A DNA stretch of 64,000 nucleotides from the NCBI RefSeq assembly GCF_019880205.1, contig NZ_CP082292.1, forward strand, positions 2,666,001 to 2,730,000, written 5' to 3'. Within the stretch, counting starts at the first letter, position 1. Every line of letters starts with the position of its first letter. The DNA is from Pantoea alfalfae (GTDB lineage: Bacteria > Pseudomonadota > Gammaproteobacteria > Enterobacterales > Enterobacteriaceae). The position numbers and the translations under genes were made by a program. Under the pieces are notes generated by a model. It was not told where the DNA came from. It ran no database searches and saw nothing but the letters and a program-made list of their open reading frames with translations. Below are positions 43,571-53,303 of this stretch, piece after piece.

Positions 43571-44701
43571 TCAGTGCTGACGGCGGGTTAACAGCGTCAG
43601 CACTTCAAAATGCGCGGTGTGCGGGAACATGTCGAACAGCTGTACCTTCGTGACCTCATAGTTATTCAGTTGGGCAATATCCTGCGCCATGGTCTGCGGA
43701 TTACAGCTTGAATAGAGCAGATAATCCGGGGCCATCTGGCTGAGATAATCACACAGCGCCTCACCGATCCCACGGCGCGGCGGGTTCACCAGCACCAGCT
43801 GCGGCACCGCGTCACGTCCGGTCGCAAACGCCGTCGAATCCAGCGCCGCAAACTGCACGTTTTTCAGTCCCAGCATCTCAGCAGAACGCTGGGCGCATTT
43901 AATCGCCTCAGCACTGATCTCAATGCCGGTCAGCGCCATCTCCGGTGTCGCGCAGTGCAGGCCAAAACCGCCTACGCCGCAGAAGAGATCCCACATGCTG
44001 TTAACCGGCAGCGCACGCACCCAGTCGCGCGCGGTGGCATAGAGCGCGCTGGCAACCTGCGGATTGGTCTGAAAGAAGCTCTGTGGGCGGATCCACAGCG
44101 GCACGCCATTAAAGTTCTCTGCCAGCGACTGCGCAGGCGTCAGCGCAATCTCCTCCTCTCCCTCCAGAATCGCCATGTGCACCGGCTGAATGTTGGCAGA
44201 AATCACTACCAGCTGCGGTAACTGCTGTTGCAGCCACGGCAATGCCGCGCGCAGCTGTTCCAGTTTGGCGGTTGAGCGCAGGACAAAGCGCAGCATGATG
44301 CCGCCCTGCTGGCTTTCGGTAATCAGCAGGAATTTCAGTTCGCCGCGTTTGCGCGCCACGTTATAGGGCGTCAGCCCGGCACGGGCGATAAACGGTTTGA
44401 GCGCTGCAAACACCGGCTGGAAGCTGGCGGGATAGAGCGGGCAGTCGCAGAGATCGACAGGCTCACCATCACGGTGAACAAGACCCAGCACCGGACGCTC
44501 CACACTACCGCTGACCACCATTTTGGCTTTGTTACGGAATGCCTGCTGCAGTGATGTCACTGGCGGCAACCAGGACGCAACCGGCTGATCGGCGAGTAAC
44601 TGTTCCAGCATCGACTGTTTGTCGCCTAGCTGAATGGGATAGGGTTTTTCCAGCCACTGACAGGAGCGGCAACGGTTAGCGTCATAAAGCGCGCAGTGCA
44701 T
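43571..44701 (-). CDS. rlmC: 23S rRNA (uracil-747-C5)-methyltransferase RlmC
   Basis: RlmC methylates U747 of 23S rRNA using SAM. It has 376 residues. The Fe-S cysteines are in [14 protein letters not shown] (C3, C11, C14) and LCDCPLYP; the SAM-binding site is [13 protein letters not shown] and the catalytic nucleophile and base region is [11 protein letters not shown]. ybjO lies 42 bp upstream on the same strand, probably in one transcript. Confidence 0.97.
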   Translation of the reverse strand: MHCALYDANRCRSCQWLEKPYPIQLGDKQSMLEQLLADQPVASWLPPVTSLQQAFRNKAKMVVSGSVERPVLGLVHRDGEPVDLCDCPLYPASFQPVFAALKPFIARAGLTPYNVARKRGELKFLLITESQQGGIMLRFVLRSTAKLEQLRAALPWLQQQLPQLVVISANIQPVHMAILEGEEEIALTPAQSLAENFNGVPLWIRPQSFFQTNPQVASALYATARDWVRALPVNSMWDLFCGVGGFGLHCATPEMALTGIEISAEAIKCAQRSAEMLGLKNVQFAALDSTAFATGRDAVPQLVLVNPPRRGIGEALCDYLSQMAPDYLLYSSCNPQTMAQDIAQLNNYEVTKVQLFDMFPHTAHFEVLTLLTRRQH

Positions 44702-44742
44702 GGTAGAGCCTTAACGATGGGGTCGGGCGGAGCGCGATTGTA

Positions 44743-45210
44743 TCATCGCTTCCTGAAAAAAGCGCGACTGCTGGCAGGCAGAAACAGCAGCATCAGCACC
44801 ACCAGATCGGGGATTTTCTGCGACAGGGTATGGTGGATAATCTGGGCGTTATTGTCGCCATCGATGCTGAAAATCTCCGGGTAAATCCCGCCCAGCGAGG
44901 CGAACAGCATATAGATCAGCACAACCCCCTGCGTGGCCACATAGCCCCAGCGGCCACGGTTACTGCCGCGCATCAGGGTAAAGGCGCAGCGCAGTTCGAA
45001 CAGGAAGATCAGCTGGCTGGCGATAAAGATAAGCGTAGAGTCCCAGGACTGGGCGCTGCGGTGAACAAAGTTGGCGATTTCATTATAACCCAGCTCATTG
45101 GCCAGCATCAGTACGCTCAGGCAGCGGGTCGCAATAATGGCAATGCCCGCGACCGTCACCGGAACCGGTGCGTCTGAAAGCGTTGCACTGCTTTTGAAGA
45201 TTTCTGACAT
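44743..45210 (-). CDS. ybjO: Inner-membrane protein YbjO (DUF2593)
   Basis: The 155-residue protein has four likely membrane helices and no known function. LGYNEIANFVHRSAQSW and GGIYPEIFSI match YbjO. The ATG at 45210 has GGAG nine bases upstream; an open extension to 45273 reads through the potI terminator and is rejected. It sits between the pot terminator and rlmC. Confidence 0.88.
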   Translation of the reverse strand: MSEIFKSSATLSDAPVPVTVAGIAIIATRCLSVLMLANELGYNEIANFVHRSAQSWDSTLIFIASQLIFLFELRCAFTLMRGSNRGRWGYVATQGVVLIYMLFASLGGIYPEIFSIDGDNNAQIIHHTLSQKIPDLVVLMLLFLPASSRAFFRKR

Positions 45211-45230
45211 AGTCCCTGACTCCACCTGAT

Positions 45231-45260
45231 CGAAAAACGGGCCGGTTAAACCGGCCCGTT
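45231..45260 (-). terminator. Terminator of potFGHI
   Basis: A perfect 11-bp stem (45236-45246 with 45250-45260, loop TAA) is followed on the minus strand by five T, 25 bp after the potI stop. Confidence 0.93.
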
Positions 45261-45285
45261 CATATAGTGGCAAAGGTTACGTATT

Positions 45286-46131
45286 TCAGCCACGTTTAGC
45301 TTTCTGAATATCGCTTAAACGCTGTTTTTCTTCGTGTGCCATGAATCGCCAGGCGATAAAACCGACTAAACCGACCACAAACAGGATCAGGGAAGCCAGC
45401 GCATTGATTTCCGGGTTCACGCCGCGGCGTACGGTAGCGAAGATCGCCATCGGCAGCGTGGTGGCGCCGGGCCCGGTCACAAAGCTGGCGATTACCAGAT
45501 CGTCGAGTGACAGAGTAAACGCCAGCAGCCAGCCGGTGACAATTGCCGGCGCAATCATTGGCACGGTAATGACGAAAAAGACCTTCAGCGGCGTCGCGCC
45601 TAAATCCATCGCCGCCTCTTCGATTGAGCGGTCCAGTTCACGCAGACGCGAGTTAATCACCACCGCCACATAGGCGGTACAGAAGGTGACGTGCGCCAGC
45701 CAGATGGTCAGCATGCCGCGCTCACTTGGCCAGCCAAAAGCGTTGCCCATGGCCACAAACAGCAGCAGCAGCGACAGACCGGTGATCACATCGGGCATCA
45801 CCAGCGGCGCCGTCAGCATAAAGGCAAAACCGTTGTGCCCACGGAAGCGACCAAAGCGCACGATGATGACCGCCGCCAGCGTGCCCAGCACCACCGCCAT
45901 GGTGGCCGACAGCCCGGCAATGCTCAGACTCAGCAGCACCGCGTCAATCATCGCGCTGTCCTCAAACAGCACTTTGTACCAGTGGAATGAGAAGCTGTCC
46001 CACACCGTTACCAGCGGTGAGCTGTTGAAGGAGTAAACCACCAGCAGCAGCATCGGCGCATAAAGGAACAGGAAGCAGCAGACCAGAATGCCGGTACGCC
46101 AGGGCGAGCGAATAGTTGGCAAATTATTCAT
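45286..46131 (-). CDS. potI: Putrescine ABC transporter permease PotI
   Basis: PotI is a 281-residue inner-membrane permease of the PotFGHI putrescine importer. Six helices and the EAA loop (IEEAAMDLGATPLKVFFVIT) are visible. The ATG overlaps the potH stop by four bases (ATGA). It is the last gene of the operon. Confidence 0.97.
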   Translation of the reverse strand: MNNLPTIRSPWRTGILVCCFLFLYAPMLLLVVYSFNSSPLVTVWDSFSFHWYKVLFEDSAMIDAVLLSLSIAGLSATMAVVLGTLAAVIIVRFGRFRGHNGFAFMLTAPLVMPDVITGLSLLLLFVAMGNAFGWPSERGMLTIWLAHVTFCTAYVAVVINSRLRELDRSIEEAAMDLGATPLKVFFVITVPMIAPAIVTGWLLAFTLSLDDLVIASFVTGPGATTLPMAIFATVRRGVNPEINALASLILFVVGLVGFIAWRFMAHEEKQRLSDIQKAKRG

Positions 46132-47090
46132 GCCTTCTCTCCCATTTCACGGTTTTGATGCTTATGGAACCAGATGATCGGCAGAATCAGGATCAGCAGA
46201 ATAATCACCGCCAGCGCGGAAGCCACCGGCCAGTCGCGGTTGTTAAAAAACTCCTGCCACAGGATACGACCAATCATGATGCTGTCCGGCCCACCCAGCA
46301 GTTCAGGGATCACGTATTCCCCCACCGCCGGGATAAACACCAGCATCGACCCGGCAATAATGCCGCCTTTGGTCAGCGGCACAATCACGCTGAAAAAGGT
46401 CTTCAGCGGACGCGCACCCAGATCCAGTGAGGCTTCCACCAGCGAGTAGTCGATACGGGTCAGCGCGGTGTAGATTGGCAGCACCATGAAGGGCAGATAG
46501 CAGTAGACGATACCGATATAGACCGCGGTGTTGGTGTAAAGAATAACCAGCGGATGATCAATTACGCCCAGCCACAGCAGGAAGCGGTTCAGAATACCGT
46601 TGTTGTTCAGCAGCCCCATCCAGGCGTAGACGCGCACCAGAAACGAGGTCCACGACGGCAAAATCACCAGCAGCAGCAGGATGGTGCGCATCGAGGGTTT
46701 ACTGTGCGCCACGGCCCAGGCGAGCGGATAGCCAATCAGCAGACAGATCACGGTCGAGATCGCCGCCACTTTCAGCGACTGCAGATAGGCATCGACGTAG
46801 AGCGGATCGTCGGTCAGCGTCAGGTAGTTGCCGAAGTTGAGCACGATGCTGAACTGATCATCTGCCCAGCTCACCAGTTCGGTGTAGGGCGGGATAGCCC
46901 GCGCAATGTCCGCAAAGCTGATCTTCAGTACCGTCAGAAACGGTAACAGAAACAACAGCACCAGCCAGACATAAGGCAGAGCAATGACCAGCTTGCGGCC
47001 ATGCTGCATTTTTACCCGCGTGGCCCAGCGTTGCAGCGGCGTGCCGACCAGTCGGGCGGGCGCTTTGGCGCGTTGAAAAATCTGGCTCAT
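46128..47090 (-). CDS. potH: Putrescine ABC transporter permease PotH
   Basis: PotH is the partner permease, 320 residues (317 in E. coli), with an N-terminal cytoplasmic stretch, six helices and the EAA loop (LVEASLDLGARPLKTFFSVI). It begins 9 bp after potG and overlaps potI. Confidence 0.97.
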   Translation of the reverse strand: MSQIFQRAKAPARLVGTPLQRWATRVKMQHGRKLVIALPYVWLVLLFLLPFLTVLKISFADIARAIPPYTELVSWADDQFSIVLNFGNYLTLTDDPLYVDAYLQSLKVAAISTVICLLIGYPLAWAVAHSKPSMRTILLLLVILPSWTSFLVRVYAWMGLLNNNGILNRFLLWLGVIDHPLVILYTNTAVYIGIVYCYLPFMVLPIYTALTRIDYSLVEASLDLGARPLKTFFSVIVPLTKGGIIAGSMLVFIPAVGEYVIPELLGGPDSIMIGRILWQEFFNNRDWPVASALAVIILLILILPIIWFHKHQNREMGEKA

Positions 47091-47099
47091 AGCCGCTCC

Positions 47100-48233
47100 T
47101 TAAACCGTCAACACCACGCAACTGTCGCTTTCCCAGCAGAGACGGACTTCATCCCCCCATGTCGGCAACCCTTTGCGGTAGCGATGCGCGTTTTGCAACT
47201 GTGCGCTGATCATCTGTCCGCTGTGCAGACGGACATGGAAGATAGAGAGATCGCCGAGATAGGCGATGTGGACCACTTCACCCACCGCAAAGTTACAGCC
47301 ATTGGCCGGCACCTCATCACACAACATCACTTTTTCCGGACGCAGCGCGACATGCACCGGTACGTTATCCACCACAGAGACATCGGAATCGACTTTCAGC
47401 GGATGCATCAGGCCGGGGCTGTCGATTACCAGGCCATCTGCCTGACGTTCACGCAGCAAACCTTCGAAGACGTTAACCGAACCGATAAACTCGGCGCTGT
47501 AGCGGCTGGTCGGATGCTCGTAGATCTCCTCCGGCTCGCCAATCTGCACGAACTTACCGCGATTCATAATCGCGATACGGCCCGCCATCGTCATTGCCTC
47601 TTCCTGGTCGTGCGTCACCATCACGCAGGTCGCGCCCACACGCTCCAGAATATCAACCACTTCCAGCTGCATCCTGTCGCGCAGCTTCTTATCCAGTGCG
47701 CCCATCGGCTCATCCAGCAGCAGCAGTTTTGGCCGTTTCGCCAGGCTACGTGCCAGCGCCACGCGCTGACGCTGACCACCGGAGAGCTGATGCGGTTTGC
47801 GTTTCGCAAACTCCTGCATATGCACCAGCGCCAGCATTTCGGCGACGCGGCTGGTGATCTCCCCTTTCGGCAGCCGATCCTGCTTCAGACCAAAGGCGAT
47901 ATTCTGCTCCACCGTCATGTGCGGGAACAGCGCGTAGGACTGGAACATCATATTGATCGGACGCTGATAGGGAGCAACGTGCGACAGATCCTGTCCATCC
48001 AGCACAATCTGGCCGCTGGTGGGCGGCTCAAAACCGGCCAGCATACGCAGCAGCGTGGATTTGCCGCAGCCCGATGCGCCCAGCAGAGCGAAGATTTCAC
48101 CTTTATAAATGGTCAGACTGACATCATCCACGGCGTGCTGGCCGTCAAAGGATTTGGTCAGATTGCGGATCTCCAGCAGCGGCGTTAAGGCCTTTGCGGT
48201 TTTATGTTGAGGGCGGGGAATGGCATCGTTCAC
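47100..48233 (-). CDS. potG: Putrescine ABC transporter ATP-binding protein PotG
   Basis: PotG energises putrescine uptake. From the GTG at 48233 it has 377 residues as in E. coli. Walker A GASGCGKST, signature LSGGQRQRVALARSL, Walker B LLLLDEPMGALD, switch histidine in VTHDQEEAM, and a C-terminal TOBE domain are intact. The GTG gives the conserved NDAIPRPQ start and has GGAGA upstream; the frame is open to 48272. Confidence 0.97.
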   Translation of the reverse strand: MNDAIPRPQHKTAKALTPLLEIRNLTKSFDGQHAVDDVSLTIYKGEIFALLGASGCGKSTLLRMLAGFEPPTSGQIVLDGQDLSHVAPYQRPINMMFQSYALFPHMTVEQNIAFGLKQDRLPKGEITSRVAEMLALVHMQEFAKRKPHQLSGGQRQRVALARSLAKRPKLLLLDEPMGALDKKLRDRMQLEVVDILERVGATCVMVTHDQEEAMTMAGRIAIMNRGKFVQIGEPEEIYEHPTSRYSAEFIGSVNVFEGLLRERQADGLVIDSPGLMHPLKVDSDVSVVDNVPVHVALRPEKVMLCDEVPANGCNFAVGEVVHIAYLGDLSIFHVRLHSGQMISAQLQNAHRYRKGLPTWGDEVRLCWESDSCVVLTV

Positions 48234-48293
48234 AAAGGGTTCTCTCCGGAGCCAGGCGGAACATGGCGGCAAAATCCGCCGCTAAAAATGGCA

Positions 48294-48322
48294 CAACAGA
48301 GGCCGACACTGCGCCTCTGTTG
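48294..48322 (-). repeat. Intercistronic hairpin potF-potG
   Basis: A perfect 10-bp stem (48294-48303 with 48313-48322) with a 9-nt loop lies in the 123-bp gap between potF and potG; a smaller GGCGG/CCGCC hairpin follows near 48266-48281. On the minus strand TGCCATTTTT follows. It may stabilise potF mRNA or terminate partly, giving more binding protein than permease. Confidence 0.6.
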
Positions 48323-48356
48323 CTGATGCGTGACAGGTCAATCCGTTAAGGACGAA

Positions 48357-49466
48357 TTACTTACCACTTTTTACTTTAGTCCATGCGCGCGTACGCACAC
48401 GATCCAGTTTCGGATCCTGGACTTTCAGCACGAACAATTTCGACATCGCTTCTGGCGTCGGGAAGATACCCGGGTTGTTGCGGACGTCGGCATTGATCAG
48501 CGGCAGCGACGCTTTGTTGCCGTTGGCGTAATTCATTTTGTTGGAGACATCAGCGATCACTTTCGGATCCATGATGTAGTTCAGCCAGGCGTAGGCACCG
48601 TCGAGGTTTTTGGCATCCTTAGGAATTGCCATCATATCGAAGAAGGCCAGCGCCCCCTCTTTCGGCACGCTGTAGCCCAGATGCACACCATTTTTCGCTG
48701 CATCGGCACGGTTTTTCGCCTGCAGAATATCGCCCGACCAGCCGATGGCGACGCAGATGTTACCGTTAGCCAAATCGTTAATGTACTGCGACGAATGGAA
48801 GTAGCGGATATTCGGACGCAGTTTCAGCAGCAGGTCGGTCGCCGCGCCGGAATACTCTTTGGCATCAGAGGTATTCGGGTCTTTGCCCAGATAGTTGAGC
48901 ACGGTGGCGAAGATCTCTTCTGGCGCATCCAGGAAGGAGACGCCACAGCTTTTCAGCTTCTCCAGATTTTCCGGCTTCAGTACCAGATCCCAGCTGTTGA
49001 CCGGCGCATCAGCGCCCAGTGCGGCTTTAACCTTGTCGATGTTGTAACCGATACCGGTGGTGCCCCAAAGATAAGGAATGGCATATTTGTTACCCGGGTC
49101 GTGCTGCGCCACTTTTTCCATCAGCGCCGGATCGAGATTTTTATAGTTAGGCAGTTTGCTTTTGTCCAGCGGCTGGAATACCCCGGACTGCAGCTGACGC
49201 GCCAGGAAGCTGGAGGATGGCACCACGACATCGTAGCCGGTGCTGCCCGCCATCAGTTTGCCTTCCAGCACTTCGTTGGAGTCAAACACATCGTAGACCA
49301 CTTTAATGCCGGACTGCTTTTCAAAGTTTGGCACGGTATCTGGCGAAATATAATCGGACCAGTTGTAGACGTGCAGCGTTTTATCTTCCGCCATACTGGT
49401 GGCCGACGCGGCCATCAGCGCAGCAGCTACTACAGCTGACAGCCATTTCTGACGTGAGTTGAACAT
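48357..49466 (-). CDS. potF: Putrescine periplasmic binding protein PotF
   Basis: PotF captures putrescine in the periplasm for PotGHI. It has 369 residues from the ATG at 49466 (GGAGGA nine bases upstream): signal peptide ending SMA, then the binding fold with [14 protein letters not shown], the WxGD ligand-binding segment (AIGWSGD) and the conserved C-terminus [14 protein letters not shown]. An open extension upstream to 49523 is not conserved. It is the first gene of potFGHI. Confidence 0.97.
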   Translation of the reverse strand: MFNSRQKWLSAVVAAALMAASATSMAEDKTLHVYNWSDYISPDTVPNFEKQSGIKVVYDVFDSNEVLEGKLMAGSTGYDVVVPSSSFLARQLQSGVFQPLDKSKLPNYKNLDPALMEKVAQHDPGNKYAIPYLWGTTGIGYNIDKVKAALGADAPVNSWDLVLKPENLEKLKSCGVSFLDAPEEIFATVLNYLGKDPNTSDAKEYSGAATDLLLKLRPNIRYFHSSQYINDLANGNICVAIGWSGDILQAKNRADAAKNGVHLGYSVPKEGALAFFDMMAIPKDAKNLDGAYAWLNYIMDPKVIADVSNKMNYANGNKASLPLINADVRNNPGIFPTPEAMSKLFVLKVQDPKLDRVRTRAWTKVKSGK

Positions 49467-49850
49467 ATTTTTCCATCCTCCTGAGCGGGTCATTTCAACG
49501 CTGCAAACCTGAGATCCCTGCATTGCGTTCTGTACAAGACGTCAGTGACACAATGAATCATTATTCAGCGGGAGTTTAATAGCAAAATCCTATAGCTGGG
49601 ACGCAGTTACACGTCTGTTACAGCCCCGCAAGCATAGCCCCCCCGGTCAGGCTTCACCAGACCCCAGCGTAAAAAACGCCTGAAACCGATATTTTATGCA
49701 TGTTTGAGCTATGAGGTTCGGCTTTGATGGCATAAACCACGACAAATATCTGGCGGTAAAGGGCAAAGTGCAGAATAAAAAAAGGGGGCGGCAAATCGCG
49801 GGCATAAAAAAGCCGTCTCAGGGACGGCTTAGTGGGCGACCATGTCGGGC
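49467..49850. other. ybjN-potF intergenic region
   Basis: This 384-bp gap contains the ybjN terminator (49804-49830) and must contain the potF promoter on the minus strand. I searched for a sigma-54 promoter, since E. coli potFGHI is NtrC-linked, and found only a poor GG-N10-GC match in the stretch 49640-49665. No other gene is seen. Confidence 0.45.
49804..49830 (-). terminator. Terminator of ybjN
   Basis: An 8-bp stem (49810-49817 with 49823-49830) is followed on the minus strand by a T run, 21 bp after the ybjN stop. Confidence 0.9.
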
Positions 49851-50330
49851 TTAGTGCAGCACAGAATGAACGCTGGTCACCGCAACGTGCTCTTCTTCTT
49901 CACCCACAATCAGCAGATTATTGGCAAAGGCTTCCAGGATGACCATGGAGATTTGCTCTTCACTCTGTTTCATAAAGTGTGAGAACTGACCAAAGGTTAA
50001 TCCGGCGGTAGTGGTCATTGACTGACAGACAATGAGCTTCGGCAGATTATCATCCTGAATGTCGATAAAGGCTTTCACCGTCAGTGAACTGGCATTAATT
50101 TGCGACAGATCGCCAACCAGTGGAATCAGCGCCGTCGGCTTCACTTCAGCCAGCGCCGAAAACAGAATGACGTTGTCGACCAGATCGATTTTGGCGTCAA
50201 ACACCCCATCGAAGTTTTGCATGTGCGGCAGATGAAGTGCCTGACAGGCATCGCATTCGAACCAGGTGATATTTTGCTGATCCAGCCAGCGACGCAGCAG
50301 GTCGATATCCGGAACGACAAGAGAATCCAT
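49851..50330 (-). CDS. ybjN: YbjN family protein (T3SS chaperone-like fold)
   Basis: A 159-residue cytoplasmic protein, one longer than E. coli YbjN. It has the type III secretion chaperone-like alpha/beta fold of the family; in E. coli it affects motility, biofilm and stress responses, but no biochemical activity is proven. ECDACQALHLPHMQNFDGVFDA is the signature and is very well conserved. It follows rimK by 87 bp on the same strand and ends at a clear terminator. Confidence 0.95.
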   Translation of the reverse strand: MDSLVVPDIDLLRRWLDQQNITWFECDACQALHLPHMQNFDGVFDAKIDLVDNVILFSALAEVKPTALIPLVGDLSQINASSLTVKAFIDIQDDNLPKLIVCQSMTTTAGLTFGQFSHFMKQSEEQISMVILEAFANNLLIVGEEEEHVAVTSVHSVLH

Positions 50331-50417
50331 CGTAAAATCCCAGTGGGGTGATAAACAGGCGACTTAGCTTACGGAAAAATGCGCGGCGATGCCACGAAAA
50401 CTGCTGAAAAGCGCGTG

Positions 50418-51320
50418 TCAGCCAGCGGTTTTAGGACGGAGCCCGGGGATGGCCTGCTGCTCAATCCGCTGAATCATCAGCGCGGCAATGTTAAGGCCGC
50501 TGCTGGTTTCGATGCCTTCCAGACCGGGCGAGGCGTTCACTTCCATCACCAGCGGACCGCGATGAGCGCGCAGAATATCGACACCGGCGACTTCCAGCCC
50601 GAGCGTGGCCGCTGCTTGCACGGCGATCTGCCGCTCCTGAGGCGTGATGACCACCGGATACGCTTTACCGCCGCGATGCAGATTAGAGCGGAAATCGCCC
50701 TCTTTCGCCACCCGCTCTATTGCTGCCACCACCTGATTGCCGATCACCAGACAGCGAATATCTCGTCCCTGTGCTTCTTTAATAAACTCCTGCACCAGAA
50801 TGTGGGCGTTCAGGCCGCGAAAAGCATCGATGACGCTCTCCGCCGCCTGACGCGTTTCCGCCAGTACCACACCGATGCCCTGCGTGCCTTCCACCAGCTT
50901 AACCACCAGCGGCGCGCCGCCCACCATGGCGATCAGATCGTCAGTGTCATCGGGTGAAGAGGCAAAGCCGGTGACCGGCATGTCGATGCCTTCCCGTGCC
51001 AGCAGCTGCAGCGAGCGCAATTTATCCCGGGTGCGGGTTATGGCGGCGGACTCATTCAGCGGAAAGCTGCCGCACATCTCAAACTGTCGCAGCACTGCCG
51101 TGCCATAGAAAGTAATGGCGTTGCCGATTCGCGGAATAACGGCGTCGAAATGGCCCAGCGGTTCACCACAATAGTGAACCGCCGGTGAGGCGGGATTGAT
51201 ATTCATATAGCAGGAGAGCGGATCGATGATTTGCACCTCGTGGCCGCGCGCGGCGGCCTCGTCACGCAATCGTCGGCTGGAGTAGAGCGTCTCATCGCGC
51301 GACAAAATGGCTATCTTCAT
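50418..51320 (-). CDS. rimK: Ribosomal protein S6--L-glutamate ligase RimK
   Basis: RimK is an ATP-grasp ligase that adds glutamates to the C-terminus of ribosomal protein S6. It has 300 residues as in E. coli. The ATP-grasp segments [27 protein letters not shown] and [14 protein letters not shown] (Mg and ATP ligands) are intact. The start lies 20 bp after nfsA, so ybjC-nfsA-rimK-ybjN form one probable operon, as in E. coli. Confidence 0.97.
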   Translation of the reverse strand: MKIAILSRDETLYSSRRLRDEAAARGHEVQIIDPLSCYMNINPASPAVHYCGEPLGHFDAVIPRIGNAITFYGTAVLRQFEMCGSFPLNESAAITRTRDKLRSLQLLAREGIDMPVTGFASSPDDTDDLIAMVGGAPLVVKLVEGTQGIGVVLAETRQAAESVIDAFRGLNAHILVQEFIKEAQGRDIRCLVIGNQVVAAIERVAKEGDFRSNLHRGGKAYPVVITPQERQIAVQAAATLGLEVAGVDILRAHRGPLVMEVNASPGLEGIETSSGLNIAALMIQRIEQQAIPGLRPKTAG

Positions 51321-51340
51321 CGCAGCTCTCCCTTGATGGA

Positions 51341-52063
51341 TTAACGCGTGGCCCAGCCCTGCTGATGCAGATAGTCGAGCATAAACGGACGCGTCTCTTT
51401 AACGATCAGCCGCTGAATCAGCTCGCTCCAGGTTTCGCTACGCTGGTTGCTGTCGCGCTGCTGATAATAGAGTTCTGTGCGGCTGTCGTATTCTGCCAGC
51501 ACTGCCGGATCCAGTGGCTGATAGCGGTTTTCATGCACCAGCATCGCATGCGGCATACGCGGTTTGACGTCCGGCTTTGACTCCGGATGCCCCAGGCAGA
51601 AACCAAACAGCGGCAGCACAAATTTTGGCAGGCCCAGCAGCTCGGTCACTTCCGCAATGCTGTTACGAATGCCGCCGATAAAGACGCCGCCCAGATCCAG
51701 CGATTCCGCTGCGACCATCGCGTTCTGTCCCATCAGCGCGGTGTCGACGCAGCCCAGCAGCAACTGCTCGGCACGTCCCAGTTGCGCATCCGGGCAAATC
51801 TGCAGGTGGCGATTAAAATCAGCGCAGAAAACCCAGAACTCAGGCGCATCCGCGACCCACGTCTGTCCGCCCGTCAGCGTCACCAGCTTGTCACGCAGCG
51901 CTTTGTCGGTGATACGGATAATAGAAGAACACTGTAAAAAGCTGGATGTGGACGCCGATTGCGCCGCATTAATAATCGCTTCACGCTGGGCTTCGCTGAC
52001 CGGCTGGTCAGTAAAGGCGCGGATTGAACGGTGGCTGCACAGTAAATCAATGGTCGGTGTCAT
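51341..52063 (-). CDS. nfsA: Oxygen-insensitive NADPH nitroreductase NfsA
   Basis: NfsA is a dimeric FMN enzyme that reduces nitroaromatics and quinones with NADPH by two electrons. The 240 residues equal E. coli NfsA, with [11 protein letters not shown] at the N-terminus (FMN binding), [12 protein letters not shown] and [10 protein letters not shown], and the conserved C-terminus HQQGWATR. The ATG at 52063 has GGAG upstream; an open extension to 52096 is not conserved. E. coli nfsA is in the SoxRS/Mar regulon; no soxbox could be assigned here. Confidence 0.97.
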   Translation of the reverse strand: MTPTIDLLCSHRSIRAFTDQPVSEAQREAIINAAQSASTSSFLQCSSIIRITDKALRDKLVTLTGGQTWVADAPEFWVFCADFNRHLQICPDAQLGRAEQLLLGCVDTALMGQNAMVAAESLDLGGVFIGGIRNSIAEVTELLGLPKFVLPLFGFCLGHPESKPDVKPRMPHAMLVHENRYQPLDPAVLAEYDSRTELYYQQRDSNQRSETWSELIQRLIVKETRPFMLDYLHQQGWATR

Positions 52064-52079
52064 AAAGTCTCCAGCAACA

Positions 52080-52331
52080 TTATCTTTTTTTATCAATCTG
52101 ATTAAACAGCTGTGGCGCGATAGCTTTCGCGGTGCGCCACATCAATAGCCAGGCAGCAGGCAGCATCAGCACCACGCCGGCGATGAACAGCACGGTAGCC
52201 AGCGTTCTGGCATCAGCCTTGTCTGGCAGCGGCAGCCAGTGGTTGATCAGCAGCAGCGCACCCAGAATTAACAGGCCGCCAGCCGCCTCCAGCACCAGGA
52301 TAAACCGGGGTAATCTGGCCACACTCTGCAT
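52080..52331 (-). CDS. ybjC: Small membrane protein YbjC (DUF1418)
   Basis: An 83-residue protein with two membrane helices (about 10-30 and 45-65) and the family segment LMLPAAWLLMW followed by APQLFN. Function unknown. The ATG at 52331 has AGGAGG five bases upstream. It is the first gene before nfsA (17 bp), divergent from grxA, matching the E. coli ybjC-nfsA-rimK order. Confidence 0.88.
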   Translation of the reverse strand: MQSVARLPRFILVLEAAGGLLILGALLLINHWLPLPDKADARTLATVLFIAGVVLMLPAAWLLMWRTAKAIAPQLFNQIDKKR

Positions 52332-52541
52332 CACTTCCTCCTGCCTTTGCGGCTTACTGAGCGTCAATTATGGCCAACAACCCAAAAATTGCGCGGGTTA
52401 CACGGGCTGCCGTTGTGAAAAAGCTCTTGTTTCAGACGCTTCCTGAACGGCGGCAATAGCGTGCGGGCATCAGACTAACAGGCAAATCCTGCTTTCCTTA
52501 AGCGATACGAGCGGGCATGATGGTTGCTATTCTCTGTTTGA

Positions 52542-52563
52542 TTATGTGATACGCATCACATAA
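52542..52563 (+). promoter_or_regulatory. CRP-like palindrome over the grxA -10
   Basis: TTATGTGAT-ACGC-ATCACATAA is a perfect 9-bp inverted repeat with both TGTGA/TCACA half-sites at the CRP spacing. Its right end, CATAAT (52558-52563), is also the best -10 for grxA, 23 bp before the ATG. No good -35 goes with it, which suits activation by a regulator such as OxyR (known for E. coli grxA); CRP bound here would instead block. Confidence 0.6.
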
Positions 52564-52585
52564 TAGTCGCTGCAAGGAGTTCTCA

Positions 52586-52849
52586 ATGATTGCTGTTATT
52601 TTTGGTCGTCCGGGCTGTCCCTACTGTGTCCGTGCCCATGAACTGGCCGACAAACTGACCGCGGAGCGCGATGACTTTAGCTATCAGTATGTTGATATTA
52701 ATGCAGAAGGCATTACTAAAGCCGATCTGGAAGCCAGCGCCGGTAAACCGGTCAGTACCGTGCCACAGATTTTCGTGGACGAAAAACATATTGGTGGCTA
52801 CACCGAGTTTGCGGCCTGGACCAAAGAGAATCTGGGATTTGTCGCGTAA
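52586..52849 (+). CDS. grxA: Glutaredoxin 1
   Basis: GrxA uses glutathione to reduce protein disulfides, including ribonucleotide reductase and OxyR. The 87-residue thioredoxin fold has the CPYC active site at 11-14, TVP (cis-proline) in VSTVPQIFVD and the GGYTEF glutathione-binding segment. CAAGGAG precedes the ATG. It is a single-gene unit with its own terminator. Confidence 0.98.
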   Translation: MIAVIFGRPGCPYCVRAHELADKLTAERDDFSYQYVDINAEGITKADLEASAGKPVSTVPQIFVDEKHIGGYTEFAAWTKENLGFVA

Positions 52850-52866
52850 GCGCAGATAACCGGAAT

Positions 52867-52906
52867 GAAAAAGGCGAGGCAGGATTTTCCTGTCTCGCCT
52901 TTTTGC
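52867..52906. terminator. Bidirectional terminator grxA / ybjM
   Basis: A stem of about 16 bp with one G-T pair (AAAAAGGCGAGGCAGG with CCTGTCTCGCCTTTTT) lies between the convergent stops. Confidence 0.93.
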
Positions 52907-52937
52907 TCTCTGGCTGATGCCAGCCATCCGGCACCGT

Positions 52938-53303
52938 TTAGTTGAGCGACGCCATCACAATCTGCATTAACCGTACCAGCAACGCCCCGCAGCCTGCCCA
53001 GAACAGCGCACTGAGACTCCATGCGATGGCAAACAGTCCGCTGCTGTGAATAAACAGGCTGTTATTGAGCAGCAGTGCTGCCAGCAACGTTCCCCAGAGC
53101 CCCATCAGCAGCGTGCTTTTTAACGGGCTTTCCACCTGCATCAACGCCATCACAATACCAGGTAACATAAAGAGCAGTAATTCGGGCTGACCACGAAGCG
53201 GGCCGGGACCGACCTGCCAGAAGTGACAGGTAAAAACAAACACCAGACTGTACATCACCACGCCGCACAGGCGGGTAGTCCAGAGATAAGAACGCTGCGG
53301 CAT
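52938..53303 (-). CDS. ybjM: Inner-membrane protein YbjM
   Basis: The 121-residue protein has about four membrane helices; similarity to E. coli YbjM is modest but the LLLFMLPGIVMALM and LSALFWAGCGALL segments and the position between grxA and ybjL agree. Function unknown. The ATG at 53303 is chosen because it places a cytoplasmic charged start (MPQRSYLWTTR) before helix 1; an open extension to 53465 runs into the ybjL promoter region. Confidence 0.75.
   Translation of the reverse strand: MPQRSYLWTTRLCGVVMYSLVFVFTCHFWQVGPGPLRGQPELLLFMLPGIVMALMQVESPLKSTLLMGLWGTLLAALLLNNSLFIHSSGLFAIAWSLSALFWAGCGALLVRLMQIVMASLN

Noticed and set aside
47001..48188. A 395-codon open frame on the plus strand opposite potG and potH
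   Set aside because: It lies entirely antisense to genes with full ABC-transporter motifs, and its His/Gln/Arg-rich translation resembles no family.
48330..49439. A 369-codon open frame on the plus strand opposite potF
   Set aside because: It is antisense to the intact potF; it results from the codon bias of the real gene.
49640..49665. Sigma-54 promoter for potFGHI
   Set aside because: Only GG and GC at the right spacing match; the rest of the -24/-12 consensus is absent.
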